Source: an uncultured Flavobacteriaceae bacterium (lineage in GTDB: Bacteria > Bacteroidota > Bacteroidia > Flavobacteriales > Flavobacteriaceae). Taken from it: a stretch of DNA of 64,000 nt. The stretch spans positions 124,001 through 188,000 of the forward strand of contig CANLVG010000010.1 of the NCBI GenBank assembly GCA_947494565.1. The letters run 5' to 3'. A model generated the notes under the pieces. It was not told where the DNA came from and searched no databases. It saw nothing but the letters and a program-made list of their open reading frames with translations. A program made the position numbers and the translations under genes. Below are positions 9,243 through 18,480 of the stretch, piece after piece (position 1 is the stretch's first letter; every line of letters begins with the position of its first letter).

Positions 9243-9818
9243 ATGTCGCACGATATACTAGTAGAACATATCAGTAAAAACGCCCAACTCTCTAAATGGG
9301 AACTAACAGAGTTCTGCAAGCACTTTCAACTCAAATCCATACCAAAAAAGACATTTCTTTTGGAACAAGGTGAAGTCTGTACATTTGAGGGGTTTGTCGT
9401 GGAAGGTTGTTTTAGAATCTTCACCATAGATAAAAAGGGAAACGAAAATACATTGTATTTCGCAACCAAGGATTGGTGGCTTATGGACATAGACAGCTTT
9501 ATGAATCGCAAGCCATCCGATTTAAATATGCAGGCTTTGGAAGACAGCAAGGTACTTCTAATTCGAAAGATTGATAAACTCGCGCTTTACGAATCGGTTC
9601 CTGCAGTGGAGAAGTTGTTTCGAGTCATGTCGCAAAAGGCTATTGTAGCCTGGCAACGTCGTCTTATACGAAATCATTCCCAAACCGCTACGGAACGCTA
9701 TCAGCATTTTACAAGTACGTACCCGAACATTGTAACTAAACTTACGGACAAACAAATTGCCAGTTATCTTGGAATAACCCATGAATTTTTGAGTAAAATC
9801 AAGAAAAAAACCAACTAA
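9243..9818 (+). CDS. Crp/Fnr family transcriptional regulator
   Basis: 191 residues with an N-terminal cyclic-nucleotide-binding-like beta-roll (about 20-115; FLLEQGEVCTFEGFVVEGCFRIF) and a C-terminal helix-turn-helix (about 150-190; LTDKQIASYLGITHEFLSKIKKK). The arginine/serine pair that binds cAMP in E. coli Crp is not evident, as is usual for the many small Bacteroidota Crp/Fnr-like regulators whose ligands are unknown. Fnr-type cysteine clusters are absent. The next gene downstream is the secreted GlcG-like gene, 78 bp away in the same direction, so it may regulate that operon; this is inference. Confidence 0.88.
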   Translation: MSHDILVEHISKNAQLSKWELTEFCKHFQLKSIPKKTFLLEQGEVCTFEGFVVEGCFRIFTIDKKGNENTLYFATKDWWLMDIDSFMNRKPSDLNMQALEDSKVLLIRKIDKLALYESVPAVEKLFRVMSQKAIVAWQRRLIRNHSQTATERYQHFTSTYPNIVTKLTDKQIASYLGITHEFLSKIKKKTN

Positions 9819-9896
9819 TTCGTGTTTGTTGAACTTGTTCAACTTTTTCCTCGGTGAAGTTTTCAATTTTTGTGAGATAACAATACACACGAAATC

Positions 9897-10391
9897 ATGA
9901 AACTTTCCCAATCGATACGAACACCTGTGTTCGTCTTTATTTTGGCATTGATAGTACCCTGCAGTAGGGCCAAGGCACAAATCACTCACGATGTTTCACA
10001 TGAAGAGGCTTTAAAAATCATCTTGGTGGCAAAAGAAAAAGCCGAGGCTTCCAATATATTGGTGAACATTGCCGTAGTAGATGCTGGAGCCAACCTAAAG
10101 GCATTCCTTCGCATGGATGAATCCTTTTTAGGAAGTATCGACGTGGCCATTAAAAAAGCCAAAACAGCGCGATATTTCGATATTGATACGGGCGAACTGG
10201 GAGAATTGACCCAGCCAGGAGGTATCATTTACAATATTGAGCACTCCAATGAAGGATTAATAACCTTCCCTGGTGGTCTCCCAATAAAAAACAAAGACGG
10301 TAGAATAATAGGAGCCATCGGCGTAAGTGGTGGAACCATAACGCAAGATCGGGCTATCGCTAAAACCGGGGCCCAATCGATAATAGAATAA
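9897..10391 (+). CDS. Secreted GlcG/HbpS-like (DUF336) heme-binding family protein
   Basis: 164 residues. A cleavable signal peptide (about 1-27, ending SRAKAQ) is followed by a complete DUF336 domain: EEALKIILVAKEKAEASN, NIAVVDAGANLKAFLRMD, KKAKTAR, GGLPIKNKDGRIIGAIGVSGGT. The family includes Streptomyces HbpS, an extracellular heme-binding sensor partner, and GlcG of the glycolate operon. The ligand of this copy is unknown. The stop is 3 bp from the start of the next gene, so the pair is an operon. The signal peptide places both proteins outside the cytoplasm. Confidence 0.88.
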   Translation: MKLSQSIRTPVFVFILALIVPCSRAKAQITHDVSHEEALKIILVAKEKAEASNILVNIAVVDAGANLKAFLRMDESFLGSIDVAIKKAKTARYFDIDTGELGELTQPGGIIYNIEHSNEGLITFPGGLPIKNKDGRIIGAIGVSGGTITQDRAIAKTGAQSIIE

Positions 10392-10394
10392 TAT

Positions 10395-11945
10395 ATGAAA
10401 TCAACCCAAACGGCAATTATGACTATACCCAAAGGTTATGTACTAATAGGATTCATTCTTATAATGAAAATCTGCTGGGGACAAGTCTCGGACGACCTGA
10501 TGTTGTACAGAAAGGACTTTAAGGCCATCTCCGCTAACAATACGGTGACCGTTACTACCTATGAAAAAGACGGCGTTCATTATGTGTATGCCGGAGGTTT
10601 CGGCAATGTGGATGTGTATCGTCTTGATGCCAAAGGGAAACTTACCCCCATAAGCAATCATGAACTGTACAAACAAAAGGGACCTGCACGAGGTATGGTG
10701 GCCGACAGAATTAACGGTGCCGATTTTCTGTTCATAGCAAACAAACACGGTAATGCCATTGAAACGTTCAAAATTTTGGAGAATGGAGCGCTACAACGTG
10801 TTTTTCTAGTGGAAGACAGCGAAGAAACCTATCTCGGAACGGCGATCACCTTACAAGTCGTACATATGAAAAAAGCGTCTTACCTCTTTATAGGTGGTCT
10901 AGAAGAAACCCCGGGATTAAGCTGCTTTAAAATTCATAATGATGGCAAGCTTACCCATGTGCAATCCTTGAAAGATGACAACAACATATTTACCGATGGC
11001 ATCATAGGCATGTTCACCCATAAAATCAAGGGCAAGACCTTTTTGTATACAGGTGGCTTTCAAGACAATGGGGTGAGCAGTTTTAGGGTGTACCAAAACG
11101 GGAAATTCAAAAATATCAATAACATAGGTGATACGACTACAGATCGATATTTGACCGGAGCGTATCCTGTTACAGGAGTTACTTTAGGAACACAACATTA
11201 TGTCATTGTTGGACATCGCCACCATAAATACTATGAGAACAATGGCTTTATAAAAAATACGGACTTCGTATACCACGGGGATGGGGTAAGCGTCTTTAAA
11301 GTAACGAATCAAGGGGCTTTGGTTCCCCACTTTGTACTGAAAGATGATGCCAGCACAAAACTATCGGGCCAAACAAGGATAGAAATTGTTTCAGCCACCG
11401 ACGAGGCAGCTATACTGGCCGTTGGAACTCGAGACGATTCCAGTATTCAATTGTGCAAACTGAATAAGGACGGTATCCTTAGTCCCATCGATTATTTAGA
11501 AACCGGTTTTTCTATCTACTATGGATTGAGATCGCATAAAATCGAGGAAGACCATTTTCTTATCGCTGGCTCCAACAGATTTGATATGAAACAACTCGTA
11601 ACCTACAAAGTTTCCCCAAAAATCAGTCAAAAGGGAAATCTCTTAAGACATGTGGTAAACTTGAAATATAAATCGGACACCACCCCCGAACAAATTGTCG
11701 AAGCTGAAAACGCTTTTGCGCATCTTAAAAATGAGATTCCTCAAATTGTCGACCTTGAATGGGGACTAAATGATAGTACGGAAGGACACAGCAATGGATT
11801 CACACATACCTTTACCTTGACCTTTGATGACGCACACGGTAGGGAAATCTATCTTTTTCATAAAGCACACTTGGCCTTGGTAGAAAAGGTGGGACCACTG
11901 CTAGATGGAGTCTTTGTAATGGATTATTGGGCCCAAGAAAACTAA
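10395..11945 (+). CDS. Secreted beta-propeller protein with C-terminal Dabb domain
   Basis: 516 residues. A hydrophobic export segment (GYVLIGFILIMKICWGQ) lies near the N-terminus; an internal ATG at 10419 would give a shorter, more typical signal peptide. Residues about 45-405 contain repeated 'YAGGFGNVDVYRLDAKGKL' and 'FLYTGGFQDNGVSSFRV' units, which read as a seven-bladed lactonase-like propeller. From about residue 415 (LLRHVVNLKYKSD) to the end there is a stress-responsive A/B barrel (Dabb) domain, with HTFTLTF and FHKAHLALVEKVGPLLDG. Dabb proteins are normally about 100 residues and free-standing or tandem, so fusion to a secreted propeller is uncommon. It is co-transcribed with the GlcG-like gene. 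Function unknown. Confidence 0.8.
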   Translation: MKSTQTAIMTIPKGYVLIGFILIMKICWGQVSDDLMLYRKDFKAISANNTVTVTTYEKDGVHYVYAGGFGNVDVYRLDAKGKLTPISNHELYKQKGPARGMVADRINGADFLFIANKHGNAIETFKILENGALQRVFLVEDSEETYLGTAITLQVVHMKKASYLFIGGLEETPGLSCFKIHNDGKLTHVQSLKDDNNIFTDGIIGMFTHKIKGKTFLYTGGFQDNGVSSFRVYQNGKFKNINNIGDTTTDRYLTGAYPVTGVTLGTQHYVIVGHRHHKYYENNGFIKNTDFVYHGDGVSVFKVTNQGALVPHFVLKDDASTKLSGQTRIEIVSATDEAAILAVGTRDDSSIQLCKLNKDGILSPIDYLETGFSIYYGLRSHKIEEDHFLIAGSNRFDMKQLVTYKVSPKISQKGNLLRHVVNLKYKSDTTPEQIVEAENAFAHLKNEIPQIVDLEWGLNDSTEGHSNGFTHTFTLTFDDAHGREIYLFHKAHLALVEKVGPLLDGVFVMDYWAQEN

Positions 11946-12014
11946 TTCAAGAAACGAACCACCGATTGCATACCGAGCAACTTCGGTTGCATGGCAGTTC
12001 AGAAAAATCACGAA

Positions 12015-12734
12015 ATGACTACGCTTAGAAACAAAAAAGCCATCATTACTGGAGGCAGTAGAGGATTGGGAAAAGCAACCGCCCTAGCCTTTGCAAAAGA
12101 AGGAATCGATGTTGCCATAACCGGCAGAAATGAAAATGTGCTAAAAGAAACCGTTACAGAGTTGGAGAAATTCGGGGTCAACGCATTTTATGCCGCGTTC
12201 GATGTGGGCAACTACGAGGAAGTCAAAAGACATATCGAACTCATTGTCGAAAAGCTAGGCGCTGTGGATATTTTGGTCAACAATGCAGGTATTGCCGCTG
12301 TTGGCTCCCTCCGCGAAATGGAGGTCGATACATGGAGTGGAATCATTCAAACCAACCTGATGGGCATGTATTATGTTACCAAAGAAGTATTACCGCATCT
12401 ACTTCTAAAAAAAGAAGGTGATATCATTAATATCTCCTCCACAGCAGGCTTAAATGGTAATGCCAACCTATCGGCATATTGCGCATCGAAATTCGGTGTT
12501 ATTGGAATGTCCGAGTCCTTAATGAAAGAGGTGCGCAAAGACAACATACGAGTGAATACCTTGACGCCGAGTACCATAGAAACCGATATGACCATTGACC
12601 TGGGCATTGCGGATAAAAACTCCCAGGCTACAGTTCTACAACCCGAAGATTTTGCGGAACTGATTCTCGCAGGATTAAAGCTGCCCAGAAGAGCCCTACT
12701 CAAAAGTGCCGCTTTATGGTCGACCAACCCTTAA
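12015..12734 (+). CDS. SDR family oxidoreductase (FabG-like)
   Basis: 239 residues from the ATG at 12015. An upstream in-frame ATG at 11991 would add eight residues, but the usual SDR start lies just before NKKAIITGGSRGLG. Motifs: TGGSRGLG cofactor loop, NNAGIA, INISSTAG serine, and YCASK as the Tyr-x-x-x-Lys pair. The C-terminus (LILAGLKLPRRALLKSAALW) resembles the 3-ketoacyl-ACP-reductase-like group rather than glucose dehydrogenases. It follows the GlcG/propeller operon by about 70 bp in the same direction but could have its own promoter. Substrate unknown. Confidence 0.88.
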   Translation: MTTLRNKKAIITGGSRGLGKATALAFAKEGIDVAITGRNENVLKETVTELEKFGVNAFYAAFDVGNYEEVKRHIELIVEKLGAVDILVNNAGIAAVGSLREMEVDTWSGIIQTNLMGMYYVTKEVLPHLLLKKEGDIINISSTAGLNGNANLSAYCASKFGVIGMSESLMKEVRKDNIRVNTLTPSTIETDMTIDLGIADKNSQATVLQPEDFAELILAGLKLPRRALLKSAALWSTNP

Positions 12735-12816
12735 TTTCATTGCGCACTCAAAAGGAGTACATTCAAAACACTACCTCTTAGCCCAATATCTCAAAACTCC
12801 TTTCAAAAATGAGTTT

Positions 12817-12852
12817 ATCTTGACATTCCCCCTAGAGAAAGACTATCTTTAG
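12817..12852 (+). promoter_or_regulatory. Possible promoter of the BASS transporter
   Basis: TCTTGAC at about 12818-12824 and TATCTTTA at 12844-12851 lie about 21 bp apart, close to the Bacteroidota TTTG/TAnnTTTG arrangement, and sit about 30 bp before the ATG at 12881. The -7 box lacks the last consensus G, so this is tentative. Confidence 0.3.
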
Positions 12853-12880
12853 GAACACCGACCACCAACCAGTACATACT

Positions 12881-13744
12881 ATGGATAACCTCTCTAACCT
12901 CATTTTAGCACTATCGCTCATTGTCATTATGTTCGGGATGGGACTCTCCCTTTCCACAAAGGATTTTATTCAAGTTTTCGTGCGTCCCAAAGCCATACTT
13001 TTAGGATTACTATGTCAGCTAGTGCTTTTGCCTTTGATCGGTTTTGCATTGATTACCGTGTTTACCTTACCCCCTGAAATTGCCATCGGAATCGTGATTT
13101 TAGCTGCATGCCCAGGAGGACCTACTTCAAATTTGATTACCCACTTGGCCAATGGTGATACGGCACTCTCGGTTTCCTTAACGGCTATCAGTAGTTTGAT
13201 TACCCTAATCAGCATTCCGTTTATTATCAATTTGGGCCTGCAGTTGGTTTTGGGAGAAGGTACTTCAATACAACTCAACGTTTTTCAAACCATTGCACAA
13301 GTATGCTGTATTGTGATACTACCCATCGCCTTAGGCATGTTTTTGAAATATAAAAAACCAAGATTCGCCAAAAAAGCGGAAGGACCAGTCAAGAAAGCAT
13401 CGGGAATCTTTTTTGTTTTAGTACTGATTGCGATAATTTATAAAGAGCGTGCGACGCTTATTGCAAATTTGGAGGCTGCTGGTCTGGTATCCCTGACATT
13501 GAATATCTTGACCATGGCCACCGGATATTTGATCGGGTATCTATTTCAACTTCCCTTGAAACAACGTATTTCAATCACTATTGAAGGAGGTATACAAAAT
13601 GGAACATTGGCCATTAGCATCGCCACACTACTCTTGAACAATTCGACCTATGCGATATCAGCAGCTGTTTACGGTACGTTGATGTTCTTGACGGCCGGAG
13701 TTTTTATTTATTGGAGCAATCGACAGTTAAAAAAAATCACCTAG
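12881..13744 (+). CDS. Bile acid:sodium symporter (BASS) family transporter
   Basis: 287 residues with nine to ten hydrophobic helices. The family signature AACPGGPTSNLITHLANGDTAL lies at about 85-106, and EGGIQNGTLAISIATLLLN is the second conserved discontinuous-helix region near residue 240; both form the sodium and substrate site in BASS structures. Substrates across bacterial members include bile acids, pantoate, pyruvate and other organic anions, so the cargo cannot be assigned. Its stop codon overlaps that of the convergent Crp/Fnr gene within CTAG at 13741-13744. Confidence 0.9.
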   Translation: MDNLSNLILALSLIVIMFGMGLSLSTKDFIQVFVRPKAILLGLLCQLVLLPLIGFALITVFTLPPEIAIGIVILAACPGGPTSNLITHLANGDTALSVSLTAISSLITLISIPFIINLGLQLVLGEGTSIQLNVFQTIAQVCCIVILPIALGMFLKYKKPRFAKKAEGPVKKASGIFFVLVLIAIIYKERATLIANLEAAGLVSLTLNILTMATGYLIGYLFQLPLKQRISITIEGGIQNGTLAISIATLLLNNSTYAISAAVYGTLMFLTAGVFIYWSNRQLKKIT

Positions 13745-14340
13745 CCCTTCCCCACCCGTTTCCGAATCTTTGACAAGCCCACAGGGGTGACTCCGAGGTA
13801 GGAAGCGATTAGGTATTGGGGCACTCGCTGAAATAGATCAGGACGTTTTTCCAAGAGCCTTAGATAACGCTCTTCATTTGTTCGGCTGCTTAAACGCTCT
13901 ACCCGTGTGAAGATCTTCATAAAGGCTTCCTGCATCGAGAGTCGACCAAAACGTTCCAATTGATGGGATTGGTCAAACGAATTTTCGGCATCCGATTTTT
14001 TGACGGCGTATACAATGGTATCTTCCGAGGCCTTGAGGTAGTAGTTTGAAGACGTTCCTCTGACATAAGCCGGTAAATCGGTAAAGAAGACGTCATCGGT
14101 ATAGAATTCAAGTACTTTTTGTTCTCCGTCCTCTAGTTTGTAATAGTAGATGCAGCCCTTGGCGACATAGTAAAAATGATTCACCAACTGCCCGGGAGAA
14201 ACGAGGTTCTCCCCTTTCTTCAACTCGAGTCGCTTGTAATATCGAACCTGGTCATTGAGTACCGCTTCATCGATTTCCGTATAGGATATGATCTTGTTTT
14301 TCAAGTGTTCCAGATAGTCAGTGGCCGTAGGCGTCTGCAT
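13741..14340 (-). CDS. Crp/Fnr family transcriptional regulator
   Basis: 199 residues: an N-terminal cNMP-like beta-roll (LKKGENLVSPGQLVNHFYYVAKG at about 41-63) and a C-terminal helix-turn-helix (RVPQYLIASYLGVTPVGLSKIRKR at about 171-195). The 'QYLIASYLGVTPxxLSKIR' helix is typical of the large Bacteroidota Crp-like group with unknown effectors. It is convergent with the BASS transporter, sharing four bases at the stop codons, and is transcribed away from the TRAP genes. No obvious target operator was found. Confidence 0.88.
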   Translation of the reverse strand: MQTPTATDYLEHLKNKIISYTEIDEAVLNDQVRYYKRLELKKGENLVSPGQLVNHFYYVAKGCIYYYKLEDGEQKVLEFYTDDVFFTDLPAYVRGTSSNYYLKASEDTIVYAVKKSDAENSFDQSHQLERFGRLSMQEAFMKIFTRVERLSSRTNEERYLRLLEKRPDLFQRVPQYLIASYLGVTPVGLSKIRKRVGKG

Positions 14341-14460
14341 GAAAAAAGAATAAAGGGATAGCTTTTAAAGATAGTTCTTTTTCCGGAATGCCCTTTGGAA
14401 AATCAAGTAACGCAGCGGAACCAAACACTACAGTTCATCGGTCACAATCGTAATTTTTAT

Positions 14461-14485
14461 TTTTCTCCAATTGGGAAAATCATCA
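14461..14485 (-). terminator. Weak hairpin after the TRAP operon
   Basis: On the minus strand, just past the dctM stop, TTTTCCCAATTGGAGAAAA is a near-palindrome followed by an AT-rich ATAAAAATTA tail. It could end the long susC-to-dctM transcript. The stem is A/T-rich with a mismatch, so confidence is low. Confidence 0.3.
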
Positions 14486-14502
14486 GGCTCCGAAGTAGTT
14501 TA

Positions 14503-15813
14503 CTAATCGATTAACCCAAACACCCTAGGCAGCCATAAGGAAATCTCAGGAAGATAGGTAATCAAAAAGAGTACCGCGGTCATCGCTCCCAACATGGTCA
14601 ATAAAGGCCTGATGACCTTGGTGACAGGAACCTTGGCCACACCACTTCCTACAAATAACAATGTACCCACCGGTGGCGTACAAATACCGATACAGAGATT
14701 CAAGACGATGACCATACCAAATTGCACGGGATGCATACCCAATGCAACCGCGACCGGTAGAAATATGGGAGTGAAAATGAGTACCGCAGGGGTCATATCC
14801 ATAAAGGTACCTACGACAAGCAAGATGATATTGATCAGTAGGAAAATGACAATAGGATTGCTAAATGAATTCAACAGGCCATCGGTCAACATTTGGGGAA
14901 TTCCCTCGAAAGAAAACAACCATGACATAACCATAGAGGTCGCCACCAAGAACATCACAATTGCAGTAGTCTTGGCACTTTTCAATAATACAGGTCTAAA
15001 ATCGCTGAATTTCAATTCTTTGTTTATAAAGCCAAGTAAGGCCGCATAAACAACCGCGATGGCTGCTGCCTCGGTTGCGGTGAAAATTCCGGCAACGATT
15101 CCACCCACGACAATAATTAGCAGCGTAAGACTAAGAAAGGCATTTTTGAAATCAATGAACAGTTGTTTGAAACCCACTCGTTTCGCACGCGGTAAACCCC
15201 TCCTTTTCGCATAAAGGAAAATCATGAACATAATCGCTAGGCCTACCAAAATTCCCGGTACATAACCCGCAATAAAAAGAGCTGCCACAGAGGCGGTACC
15301 TCCACTGGCGAGAGCGAAAATAATCAGCACATTACTCGGTGGAATCAATAGTCCGGTGGTCGAAGAACTGATATTCACCGCAGCGCTGAATTCCCTTGGA
15401 TAGCCCTCATTCTCCATTTGGTCCGTCAATGTACTTCCAATAGCAGAGGCCGCAGCGACAGCCGAACCGGAAATAGCCCCGAATAACATGGCCGAAATCA
15501 CATTGACAAAGGCAAGACCACCTGGCAAACTCCCGATCAACGATTTCGCGAAATCGATGAGACGTTGGGCGATTCCCCCTCGATTCATCAACTCACCTGC
15601 GAGTATAAAAAAGGGGATGGCCAATAAGGCAAAATTATCGATTCCCGTGGTCATCCGTTGACAGGCCGTGGTTACCGAGGGCAAGAAAGCAATGTTCAAC
15701 AACAAGGTCAACATAGTAGACATTCCGATGGAATAGGCTACCGGCACTCCATACGCCAGAAGCGCAAAAAAGCTTATAAAGAGCACAATAACACTGATAA
15801 TTTCAATACTCAT
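14503..15813 (-). CDS. TRAP transporter large permease (DctM-like)
   Basis: 436 residues, almost entirely hydrophobic with about 12 membrane segments. Family motifs include 'AIPFFILAGELMNRGGIAQRLIDFA', SAMLFGAISGSAVAAASAIG and GICTPPVGTLLFVG. DctM-type subunits form the elevator/transport unit of sodium-coupled TRAP systems in the inner membrane. Its start directly abuts the stop of the small permease gene. With UxuA, UxuB-like and UxaC encoded around it, the expected cargo is a hexuronate (glucuronate, galacturonate or a related acid). This is context-based but fits known TRAP uronate transporters. Confidence 0.93.
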   Translation of the reverse strand: MSIEIISVIVLFISFFALLAYGVPVAYSIGMSTMLTLLLNIAFLPSVTTACQRMTTGIDNFALLAIPFFILAGELMNRGGIAQRLIDFAKSLIGSLPGGLAFVNVISAMLFGAISGSAVAAASAIGSTLTDQMENEGYPREFSAAVNISSSTTGLLIPPSNVLIIFALASGGTASVAALFIAGYVPGILVGLAIMFMIFLYAKRRGLPRAKRVGFKQLFIDFKNAFLSLTLLIIVVGGIVAGIFTATEAAAIAVVYAALLGFINKELKFSDFRPVLLKSAKTTAIVMFLVATSMVMSWLFSFEGIPQMLTDGLLNSFSNPIVIFLLINIILLVVGTFMDMTPAVLIFTPIFLPVAVALGMHPVQFGMVIVLNLCIGICTPPVGTLLFVGSGVAKVPVTKVIRPLLTMLGAMTAVLFLITYLPEISLWLPRVFGLID

Positions 15814-16287
15814 CTATTGAAAGTTTAATTTTTTAATATTGTAAATCGCAAAAAATATGATAACCATTCCTGATAGGGGTACTATCGCGTAAACGTAACC
15901 CAATGGTACATTGAGGGCAGATGATATTTGCCCAAGACTAAGGGTTGTATATACCAAATTGCCTCCGCCAATGACCATAATAATCAGCGCAAAAATGGCC
16001 ATAATTACTTGAATCACTTTTTGACGCCCGTGTCTTTTTGTTTCAGGAAGTTTGGATAATAGAAAGTCCATCGATAGATGGCCTTCTTTTTGTCCATTGA
16101 TATAAGCCGCTCCTAAAACGGTCAACCATATCAGTGCAAAGCGCGCAAACTCTTCGGTAAACGAGCTCGATTTACCCACTACATAGCGAGAAATCACCTG
16201 CCAGACCACATCCAATACCAAGAGTGAAAATATAGTCACTAAAAGCCATTCTATGGCGGTATTGAGAAAGCGATAGGTTTTTTCCAT
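15814..16287 (-). CDS. TRAP transporter small permease (DctQ-like)
   Basis: 157 residues with four hydrophobic helices and the DctQ signature FARFALIWLTVLGAAYINGQKEGHLSMDFL at about 45-74 (the conserved arginine/glycine loop). It is the membrane scaffold subunit partnered with DctM. The ATG at 16287 overlaps the TAA stop of the solute-binding protein gene (TAATG), consistent with translational coupling, and its stop abuts the dctM start. Confidence 0.92.
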   Translation of the reverse strand: MEKTYRFLNTAIEWLLVTIFSLLVLDVVWQVISRYVVGKSSSFTEEFARFALIWLTVLGAAYINGQKEGHLSMDFLLSKLPETKRHGRQKVIQVIMAIFALIIMVIGGGNLVYTTLSLGQISSALNVPLGYVYAIVPLSGMVIIFFAIYNIKKLNFQ

Positions 16288-17282
16288 TAGTTTGAATTGA
16301 TTTTGTCGATAATGGTCTTCATTTTTGGGTCTTTCATCAAGTTCTCCATGACCGGCAGTGATTTTTCCTGAAAAGGCGCTTTATCCGGATAGGTAAACTG
16401 CACCCCATTTTCCTTCAACATTTTCATTTGTTCTACTATGGTCTCTTTCCAAAATTGTTTTTGCTTCACTACACTTTCCTTGGCCGAAGCCCGAAGCCAT
16501 TCTTTCTCTTGATCGGATAGCTTATCCCAAAATTTCGTACCGATAATGACCACATCAGGAATCATGGTATGTTCATCGAAAGTATAATACTTGCAAACTT
16601 CAAAGTGATTGGAAGTTACAAAAGATGGGATGTTATTCTCTGCACCATCCACAACATTCTGCTGCAAGGCGGTATATAATTCACTAAAAGCCATGGGTGT
16701 AGCCGCGGCTCCCAAGGTATTCGCCATGGCTACCGACATTTTATCGTTCTGCACACGAAGTTTCAAGCCCGTTAGATCTTCAGGAGAATTGATGGGTTTC
16801 TCTTTGGTATAAAAACTACGGGCGCCCGCATCGTAAAAACAGAGCCCCCGAAGGAGGTACTCACTGCCGCTGGACAGAAGCTGTTCACCCACTTCTCCTT
16901 CGAGATTGCGCCATAAATGGGCATCATCACGAAAAAGGTACGGTACTACGGTCACCTGATATTCGGGAGCGAAATTGGACAAAGCCGAGGCGCTTACTTT
17001 TGTAATAGCGATACTACCGATTTGTAAAAGTTCCAATACTTCCCGTTCAGATCCCAGTTGCCCATCTGGGAAAACCTTGATGCGTAATTCGCCACCAGAT
17101 TTTTCATTCAAGATCTTTTGCATTTCGAGTATCCCCTTATGAACGGGATGGGAAGTGGGCAGAGAATGTGCAAAATAGAGCACTTTACCGTCACTCACCC
17201 CTGAGCAAGAAGTCAATAGCAAACAGAGGAAAACAAGCGTACATACCGCGATTCGTTTTTTGGAATTTTTCAATAGTATCAT
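16287..17282 (-). CDS. TRAP transporter solute-binding lipoprotein (DctP-like)
   Basis: 331 residues. The signal peptide ends in the lipobox LLLTSC (Cys26), so the binding protein is membrane-tethered. Conserved elements are FAHSLPTSHPVHKGI, FPDGQLGSEREVLE, and the LTGLKLRVQN segment, whose arginine (Arg176) is the residue that salt-bridges the substrate carboxylate across DctP-type proteins. GAAATPMAFSELYTALQQNVVDGAENN completes the signature. Only 3 bp separate it from uxuA and 1 bp overlaps dctQ, so it is part of one operon. A carboxylate-binding arginine fits a uronate ligand. Confidence 0.93.
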   Translation of the reverse strand: MILLKNSKKRIAVCTLVFLCLLLTSCSGVSDGKVLYFAHSLPTSHPVHKGILEMQKILNEKSGGELRIKVFPDGQLGSEREVLELLQIGSIAITKVSASALSNFAPEYQVTVVPYLFRDDAHLWRNLEGEVGEQLLSSGSEYLLRGLCFYDAGARSFYTKEKPINSPEDLTGLKLRVQNDKMSVAMANTLGAAATPMAFSELYTALQQNVVDGAENNIPSFVTSNHFEVCKYYTFDEHTMIPDVVIIGTKFWDKLSDQEKEWLRASAKESVVKQKQFWKETIVEQMKMLKENGVQFTYPDKAPFQEKSLPVMENLMKDPKMKTIIDKINSN

Positions 17283-17285
17283 CTC

Positions 17286-18479
17286 TTATATCAAGCTTTC
17301 ACGAATTCCTCTTTCCAATCCCGACAACTGTGCCAAGCCCATCGCCCGGCCTATCAAGGAATACCCGGAATAAAAATCGGCTTGCCTTTTTTTGTCGTCC
17401 AACAATACATGACCGTGGTCGGGACGCATAGGAATCATAACCTCTTCGCTACCCTTCTCATGACGTCGCTTTTGCTCCAACACAATAGCTTTCATCACTT
17501 GGTCTATAGGAACGGATCCATTTAAATGTTCTGCTTCATAAAAACTTCCATCCGGACTTCTGGCCACATTTCTCAAGTGAATAAAATGAACTCGATTTCC
17601 GAAATCCGAAATGATCTTCACCAGATCGTTCTCCTCGGATGCTCCTAAAGAACCTGAACAGAAGGTCAAGCCATTGCTTGGCGAAGGGCAACAGTTCAAT
17701 AAAAACTTCAAATCATCGTAGTTCGATACGATTCTTGGTACACCAAAGACGGAAAAAGGTGGGTCATCAGGATGAATCGCCATTTTCACACCTATCTTTT
17801 CCGCTTCGGGAATAATCGCATTCAAAAAATAGGACAGGTTTTCCTGAAGTTTTTCCTTACTGATCTGCAGAACGGTTTCATGGTTCTTCTTAAACTGCTC
17901 TAAGGCAATTAGTTTTCGTGAACCCGGCATTCCGGCCAAAATCGATTGCTCCAGCTTTTTCCGTTCCGCTGCGGATAGGTTTTCGAAATAATTTTCCGCC
18001 TCAAGGTAAATGCTTTCCTCATAGGTTTCTTTCGCATTTTCGCGCTTAAGGATAAACAAATCGAATGCAGCAGCGGCAATGGGACTATAGCGCAATGCTG
18101 AACCTCCGGTAGGAAGCATATAGTCCAAATCGGTCCGTGTCCAATCAATGAGTTGCATAAAATTGTAGCATACGGTATGTATGTCATTTTCGGCGAGATT
18201 CTTCAGGGTCTGAATATAATTGGCGATGTAGCCATCCCTATCGGGATGCCCATACTTTATGGAAGTGTGGATATTCACACTTTCTACCACCGACCACTCC
18301 AATCCGTGAGATTCGATTTCCTTTTTTAAGGCCGCTATGGTCGCTACGGGCCACACTTCCCCTAACGGAACTTCTTGGCAGGCCGCTACAATACCTTCGA
18401 CCCCAATCTGTTTAATATCATCAAGGGTCACCCCGAAAGAGGGACCGAACCATCGAAATGTTTTTTTTAAATACTCCAT
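17286..18479 (-). CDS. uxuA: Mannonate dehydratase
   Basis: 397 residues from ATG 18479 (MEYLKKTFRWFG). A longer frame begins at 18509 but would overlap the upstream SDR by 29 bp and add ten residues not typical of the family. UxuA dehydrates D-mannonate to 2-keto-3-deoxygluconate in the cytoplasm. Hallmarks are FRWFGPSFGVTLDDIKQIG at the N-terminus, MAIHPDDPPFSVFGVPRI (metal-binding His/Asp region), LTFCSGSLGA, VHFIHLRNV and MRPDHGHVLLDD. It is encoded between the SDR mannonate oxidoreductase and the TRAP binding protein. The next enzymes (KDG kinase and aldolase) are not in this window. Confidence 0.95.
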   Translation of the reverse strand: MEYLKKTFRWFGPSFGVTLDDIKQIGVEGIVAACQEVPLGEVWPVATIAALKKEIESHGLEWSVVESVNIHTSIKYGHPDRDGYIANYIQTLKNLAENDIHTVCYNFMQLIDWTRTDLDYMLPTGGSALRYSPIAAAAFDLFILKRENAKETYEESIYLEAENYFENLSAAERKKLEQSILAGMPGSRKLIALEQFKKNHETVLQISKEKLQENLSYFLNAIIPEAEKIGVKMAIHPDDPPFSVFGVPRIVSNYDDLKFLLNCCPSPSNGLTFCSGSLGASEENDLVKIISDFGNRVHFIHLRNVARSPDGSFYEAEHLNGSVPIDQVMKAIVLEQKRRHEKGSEEVMIPMRPDHGHVLLDDKKRQADFYSGYSLIGRAMGLAQLSGLERGIRESLI

Positions 18480-18480
18480 A

